A stretch of 10,400 nt of DNA, from positions 1-10,400 of the forward strand of contig NZ_CALGYW010000023.1 of assembly GCF_937934665.1 (NCBI RefSeq), written 5' to 3'. Position numbers and translations under genes: made by a program. The stretch comes from an uncultured Anaerococcus sp. GTDB taxonomy: Bacteria > Bacillota > Clostridia > Tissierellales > Peptoniphilaceae. Below, piece by piece: positions 6,641 through 10,400 of the stretch (its first letter is position 1; each line of letters starts with the position of its first letter). Below the pieces are notes generated by a model that ran no database searches, was not told the DNA's origin, and saw only the letters and a list, made by a program, of their open reading frames with translations.

Positions 6641-8522
6641 AAATATTACCTATAAAGAAGTTAAAAATATAAGATTGGGAGCAATTTATAGTAAAAATGA
6701 AACTACATTTAGAGTTTATGCTCCAAATAGAGAAAAAATTGATTTAGTTATAACTGATGATTATAAGAAAGCTAGAAGGTCTACCTACCCAATGACTAAA
6801 GATGAGATGGGAATTTTTATAACCGTTCTACAAGGAGACTATGACGGATTTTTTTATAATTATATAGTAGAAGATAAGTATGAAGTTACCGATCCTTATT
6901 CGTATTCTGCGTCAATTAATTCGATGTATTCTGCAGTTATTGACCTTGATGATACTAATCCGGAGGGATTTAAAGATAGCAAAAGTCCTAATATCAAGGA
7001 AAATGAAGCGATAATTTATGAGCTTAGTGTAAAAAATTATACTGCAGATGAGTCAAGTGGAGTATTTAATAGGGGTAAGTTTTTGGGGCTAGCTGAAGCA
7101 GGAACTTGTTACAAGGACGTAAAAACTGGCCTTGATAACATTAAAGAGCTTGGTGTTACCCACGTTCAACTTTTACCCATCTATGATTTTATAAGCGTTG
7201 ATGAAGATAGTGAAAGATTTTTCAGTGATGACAATTATAACTGGGGCTACGACCCTGAGTTATATTTTGCACCGGAAGGGTCTTATTCTACAAATCCTTT
7301 TGACCCCAAATCAAGAGTTAGAGAAGCCAAGGAAATGATAAAGGCTTTTCATGATAGGGGGATAGGAGTAATAATGGATGTGGTATATAACCACACCTTT
7401 AAAACTCTAGATTCAAACCTCAATACCCTTGCTCCTAAATACTACCATAGAACTAATCCAGATAATAATTTTTCAAATGGATCAGGTTGTGGAAATGAGC
7501 TAGCAAGTGAAAAGCCCTTTGTAAGAAAACTAATAATCGATTCTCTAGTTCATTGGGTCAAGGAATACAAAATAGACGGGTTTAGGTTTGACTTAATGGC
7601 TCTTATTGACCTAGATACTATGAAGCTTGCCATAAAAGAATTAAAGAAGATAAATCCTAATATTATTATCTATGGTGAGCCCTGGATGGCTTTATCATCG
7701 CCTTTATCTTCTGAACAACAAATATGGAAGGGGAGACAAAAATCAAATGGTTTTGGTGTCTTTAATGATGATTTTAGAGATGCTATAAAGGGTGATGTAA
7801 ACTCTTACGGTAAGGGATATATCCAGGGAATTTTAAGCAATAAGGGCGCTATAGAAACGGGGATACGCGGATCTATTGATTATGGTGATGGAGTAGGATT
7901 TGCTGATGATGCAAGTGAGACAATAAATTATTTTAATTGTCATGATAATTTAATAATTTATGATAAGCTTCAAATATCACTAGAAAATACAGAAAATATA
8001 GATTCCTATGTGAAACTTGCGCTAGGTATTATAATGCTATCTTTTGGTAAGCCCTTTATTTATGAAGGTAATGAATTTAACCATAGCAAAAAAAATGAAC
8101 CTAACTCTTATAATTTGCCTTTATCTATAAATGCACTTACATGGCAGGATAAGAAAAATAATCCAGAATTTTTTGCATATACAAGAGAACTTATACTTTT
8201 AAGAAAATCAATAGATGCCTTAAAATATACTAGTAAAAAAGATATTGAAAAAAAGCTAAAATTTATAGAGGAACTTGACGCAAGTCTTGTAGGTTATATT
8301 TTAGATAAAGAATACTTGGTTTTTATAAACGTTAATCATAGCGAAATGACAATTAGCGATAATGTTTTAGAAAAGTATATAGGTAGTAATAATTTTAATA
8401 AGATTGAGAAGATTTTTGATAAAGAGGGTAAGAATAATATAAGCGTAGACATAAGTCACGGCATTAGTATTGAACCTTTGTCGATAAATGTATATAAAAT
8501 AGGAGATAAGCATGGACTATAA
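6627..8522 (+). CDS. pulA: Type I pullulanase (GH13 debranching enzyme, cytoplasmic)
   Basis: This enzyme hydrolyses alpha-1,6 branch points in glycogen or limit dextrins. It has 631 residues, somewhat short for the family (about 700), with no signal peptide, so it is intracellular. An N-terminal CBM48-like domain (about 16-105) precedes the GH13 barrel. The type I pullulanase signature YNWGYDP is at 204-210. The four GH13 regions are DVVYNHT (251-257), DGFRFD (317-322, nucleophile Asp322), GEPW (350-353, acid/base Glu351) and CHDN (438-441, Asp440), all intact. A beta-sandwich-like tail follows. YNWGYDP favours pullulanase over GlgX, although the role would overlap. Its ATG lies inside the last codons of the preceding gene (14-nt overlap) with no good Shine-Dalgarno site, so expression probably depends on translation of that gene. 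Confidence 0.93.
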   Translation: MNLDKNITYKEVKNIRLGAIYSKNETTFRVYAPNREKIDLVITDDYKKARRSTYPMTKDEMGIFITVLQGDYDGFFYNYIVEDKYEVTDPYSYSASINSMYSAVIDLDDTNPEGFKDSKSPNIKENEAIIYELSVKNYTADESSGVFNRGKFLGLAEAGTCYKDVKTGLDNIKELGVTHVQLLPIYDFISVDEDSERFFSDDNYNWGYDPELYFAPEGSYSTNPFDPKSRVREAKEMIKAFHDRGIGVIMDVVYNHTFKTLDSNLNTLAPKYYHRTNPDNNFSNGSGCGNELASEKPFVRKLIIDSLVHWVKEYKIDGFRFDLMALIDLDTMKLAIKELKKINPNIIIYGEPWMALSSPLSSEQQIWKGRQKSNGFGVFNDDFRDAIKGDVNSYGKGYIQGILSNKGAIETGIRGSIDYGDGVGFADDASETINYFNCHDNLIIYDKLQISLENTENIDSYVKLALGIIMLSFGKPFIYEGNEFNHSKKNEPNSYNLPLSINALTWQDKKNNPEFFAYTRELILLRKSIDALKYTSKKDIEKKLKFIEELDASLVGYILDKEYLVFINVNHSEMTISDNVLEKYIGSNNFNKIEKIFDKEGKNNISVDISHGISIEPLSINVYKIGDKHGL

Positions 8523-10206
8523 GAAAAATTTTGAAACTTGGTATGAAGATGATAGGTTTGATGAAGAAACTAGAAAAGAACTAGAATCTATCAAGGATAA
8601 TGAAGAAGAAATAAAAGATAGGTTTTACCAATCTTTGAAGTTTGGAACAGCTGGTCTTAGGGGAAAACTAGGTGCTGGTACTAATAGAATGAATAAATAT
8701 ATGGTTGCCCAAGCTACCCAAGGTTTTGCAGATACAATAGCTGAAGGTGGTCAAGAAGCTAAGGATCGCGGAGTAGCTATCGCCTATGATGTAAGACATA
8801 AATCTTTAGAATTTTCTAAAATCACAGCAGAAGTATTTGCTGCTAATGGTATAAAGGTTTATATTCACAAGGATATTGAACCAACTCCAGTTTGCTCATT
8901 TACCATTCGTGAGTTAGGCTGTGTGGCAGGTGTAATGGTAACAGCATCTCATAACCCAAGAGAATATAATGGTTATAAAGCCTATAATGAAGAGGGTAGT
9001 CAAATTATGGATGAAACTGCAAACAAGATTTTATCCTATATAGGAGACCACCAAGACTTTTTTGAAATTCCTAGAATAGACTTTGAAGAAGGTCTGAAGG
9101 ATGGGATTATTGAGTATGTTCCAGATGAAGTTATAGAAAAATACATCTCTTTAGTTAAAGATTGTACTATAAATGATGAGGGAATAGACAAAGATATCTG
9201 TATAGTCTATTCACCACTAAATGGTACAGGCAACAAACTTGTAAGAAGAATCCTAAAAGAAAGAGGATTTTCAAATATCCACGTAGTTAAAGAGCAAGAA
9301 AATCCTGATCCTGACTTTACAACTGTTGGATATCCTAACCCAGAAGATCCTAAGGCTTTTAAATATTCAGAAGAACTAGGAAAGAAAGTTGGAGCAGACT
9401 TGCTCTTAGCAACAGATCCTGATGCTGATAGGTGTGCAGTAGAAGTTAAGGATAAGGATGGAGAATATAAATTCTTAACAGGTAACTTAATCGGTACACT
9501 TTTAACCCAATATATCTTATCAGCTCTTAAGGAAAATGGAGAGCTACCAGAAAATCCTGCGGTAGTAAAATCAATAGTTACAACTGATTTAATAGCTCCA
9601 ATTGCTGAAAAATATGGAGTACAAAAATTTGATGTACTAACAGGCTTTAAAAATATCTATGATAAGGCAAATGAACTAGAAAGAGAGAATTCAGGAAAAT
9701 TTGTATTTGGATTTGAAGAGTCTATAGGATACAATTACAAGGACTTTGTAAGAGATAAAGATTCAGTAAATGCCGCCATGATGATAACAGAAATGGCTGC
9801 TTACTATAAGGCTAAGGGTAAGAGCTTAATAGATGTTATAGAGGATATTTACTCAGAACACGGATATTATTCTAATGAGGTGGTATCAATAGTCTTAGAA
9901 GGTGTTGATGGCCAAGAGAGAATTGGAAGAATTATGACTGAAGTTAGGGCCAATCCTATAAAAGAAATTAATGGTGAAAAAGTAGAAAAAGTTATAGATT
10001 ATCAAAATGATGAAACAGGACTTCCAAAATCAAATGTATTAAAATATTACTTTGATGATGAATCTTGGGTAACTTTAAGACCATCAGGCACAGAACCTAA
10101 GATAAAAATATATGTAAATGCAATTTCTGATTCAATGGATAAGGCAATAGAGAAGAAAGATGCAATAATTAAACATATGGAAAAAATAATTGATTCTATA
10201 AACTAG
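8512..10206 (+). CDS. pgcA: Alpha-phosphoglucomutase / phospho-sugar mutase
   Basis: This enzyme interconverts glucose-6-P and glucose-1-P, linking glycolysis to the substrate of GlgC and to any glucose-1-P released from glycogen. At 564 residues it matches the long alpha-D-phosphohexomutases of the Bacillus PgcA type. The four domains show their landmarks: FGTAGLRG (44-51), the phosphoserine loop TASHNP (144-149, Ser146), the metal loop DPDADR (302-307), the sugar-specificity loop GFEES (400-404) and the phosphate-binding RPSGTEP (523-529). All key residues are present. AGGAGA (8501-8506) lies 5 nt before the ATG. The gene overlaps the pullulanase end by 11 nt and is the last gene of the operon. 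Mannose-P activity cannot be excluded, but GFEES and the neighbours favour glucose. Confidence 0.95.
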   Translation: MDYKKNFETWYEDDRFDEETRKELESIKDNEEEIKDRFYQSLKFGTAGLRGKLGAGTNRMNKYMVAQATQGFADTIAEGGQEAKDRGVAIAYDVRHKSLEFSKITAEVFAANGIKVYIHKDIEPTPVCSFTIRELGCVAGVMVTASHNPREYNGYKAYNEEGSQIMDETANKILSYIGDHQDFFEIPRIDFEEGLKDGIIEYVPDEVIEKYISLVKDCTINDEGIDKDICIVYSPLNGTGNKLVRRILKERGFSNIHVVKEQENPDPDFTTVGYPNPEDPKAFKYSEELGKKVGADLLLATDPDADRCAVEVKDKDGEYKFLTGNLIGTLLTQYILSALKENGELPENPAVVKSIVTTDLIAPIAEKYGVQKFDVLTGFKNIYDKANELERENSGKFVFGFEESIGYNYKDFVRDKDSVNAAMMITEMAAYYKAKGKSLIDVIEDIYSEHGYYSNEVVSIVLEGVDGQERIGRIMTEVRANPIKEINGEKVEKVIDYQNDETGLPKSNVLKYYFDDESWVTLRPSGTEPKIKIYVNAISDSMDKAIEKKDAIIKHMEKIIDSIN

Positions 10207-10215
10207 GTCAGTGAT

Positions 10216-10247
10216 AAAAACCTTGGAGTAAACTCTGAGGTTTTTTT
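10216..10247 (+). terminator. Intrinsic terminator of the glycogen operon
   Basis: AAAAACCTTGGAG (10216-10228) pairs with CTCTGAGGTTTTT (10233-10245) over 13 bp, with two adjacent G-U pairs and a TAAA loop, and there are seven Ts from 10241. It begins 9 nt after the stop of the mutase gene. It is the strongest hairpin with a T-run in the operon. Confidence 0.92.
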
Positions 10248-10256
10248 CAATAATAC

Positions 10257-10285
10257 TTGAATTTTACCTTAAAATATCATAATAT
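10257..10285 (+). promoter_or_regulatory. Candidate promoter of the downstream gene
   Basis: TTGAAT (10257-10262), a 17-bp spacer and TAATAT (10280-10285) lie between the operon terminator and the next gene. Each box matches consensus at four of six positions. The implied start would fall almost at the ribosome binding site (10292-10297), an uncomfortably short leader, so this is tentative. A CATAAT at 10278-10283 is an alternative -10 with a short spacer. Confidence 0.3.
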
Positions 10286-10307
10286 ATAGCCAAGGAGCAT
10301 TAAATAT

Positions 10308-10400
10308 ATGGAAAAGTTTTTTAATCTTATTGATAAAGTATTTTCAATAAATGTTTTTGGCAGTTTAACCTTATATCAATTATTATCACCCATATTCAAG
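10308..10400 (+). CDS. N-terminus of an unidentified protein (partial)
   Basis: An ATG at 10308, preceded by AAGGAG (10292-10297, spacing 10 nt), opens a frame of 31 codons that runs off the window edge. The peptide starts MEKFFNLIDKVFSI and continues as an amphipathic, mildly hydrophobic stretch (LTLYQLLSPIFK). This could lead into a membrane segment, but no charged-then-hydrophobic signal peptide is visible yet. The family is not recognised. It follows a terminator and so is probably a separate transcription unit. Confidence 0.65.
   Translation, partial: MEKFFNLIDKVFSINVFGSLTLYQLLSPIFK

Overview
The window is AT-rich DNA (roughly one third G+C by eye) from a low-GC Gram-positive bacterium. 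Support comes from strong AGGAGG-type ribosome binding sites, heavy AGA/ATA codon use, and the GlgC+GlgD pairing typical of Firmicutes. A saccharolytic anaerobe of the Tissierellia type (Anaerococcus or a relative) would fit, but the genus is an inference and not demonstrated.

Layout: (1) 1-54 holds the last codons of an unidentified + strand gene, closed by a strong terminator at 57-81. (2) 182-536 on the minus strand is ssrA (tmRNA), with its own terminator at 142-172 and a promoter at 548-575. Its tag peptide reads ANENSEANFALAA, followed by three in-frame stops. (3) 537-685 is a divergent intergenic region. A candidate promoter for the rightward operon shares -35 bases with the ssrA promoter. 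(4) 686-10206 is one tightly packed six-gene glycogen operon: glgC, glgD, glgA, a very divergent glycogen-phosphorylase homologue, a type I pullulanase and an alpha-phosphoglucomutase. Junctions run from a 6-nt gap to a 14-nt overlap, and the operon ends at a strong terminator at 10216-10247. (5) 10308-10400 is the start of another, unidentified gene.

How the genes work together: the mutase interconverts glucose-6-P and glucose-1-P. GlgC, probably modulated by its non-catalytic paralogue GlgD, makes ADP-glucose. GlgA extends the alpha-1,4-glucan and the pullulanase cuts alpha-1,6 branch points. No branching enzyme (glgB) is present here.

The most interesting item is the fourth gene (4385-6640). 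It keeps the glycogen phosphorylase fold signature along its length, but it has lost the lysine that carries pyridoxal phosphate and nearly all phosphate- and glucose-contacting motifs, while remaining an intact 751-codon frame. I interpret it as a pseudo-phosphorylase, which would give this operon a second dead paralogue alongside GlgD. A 17-bp near-perfect hairpin at its start (4408-4445) followed closely by U residues, together with weak Shine-Dalgarno sites for this gene and the next, suggests the operon is split into a strongly expressed glgCDA part and a separately tuned distal part.
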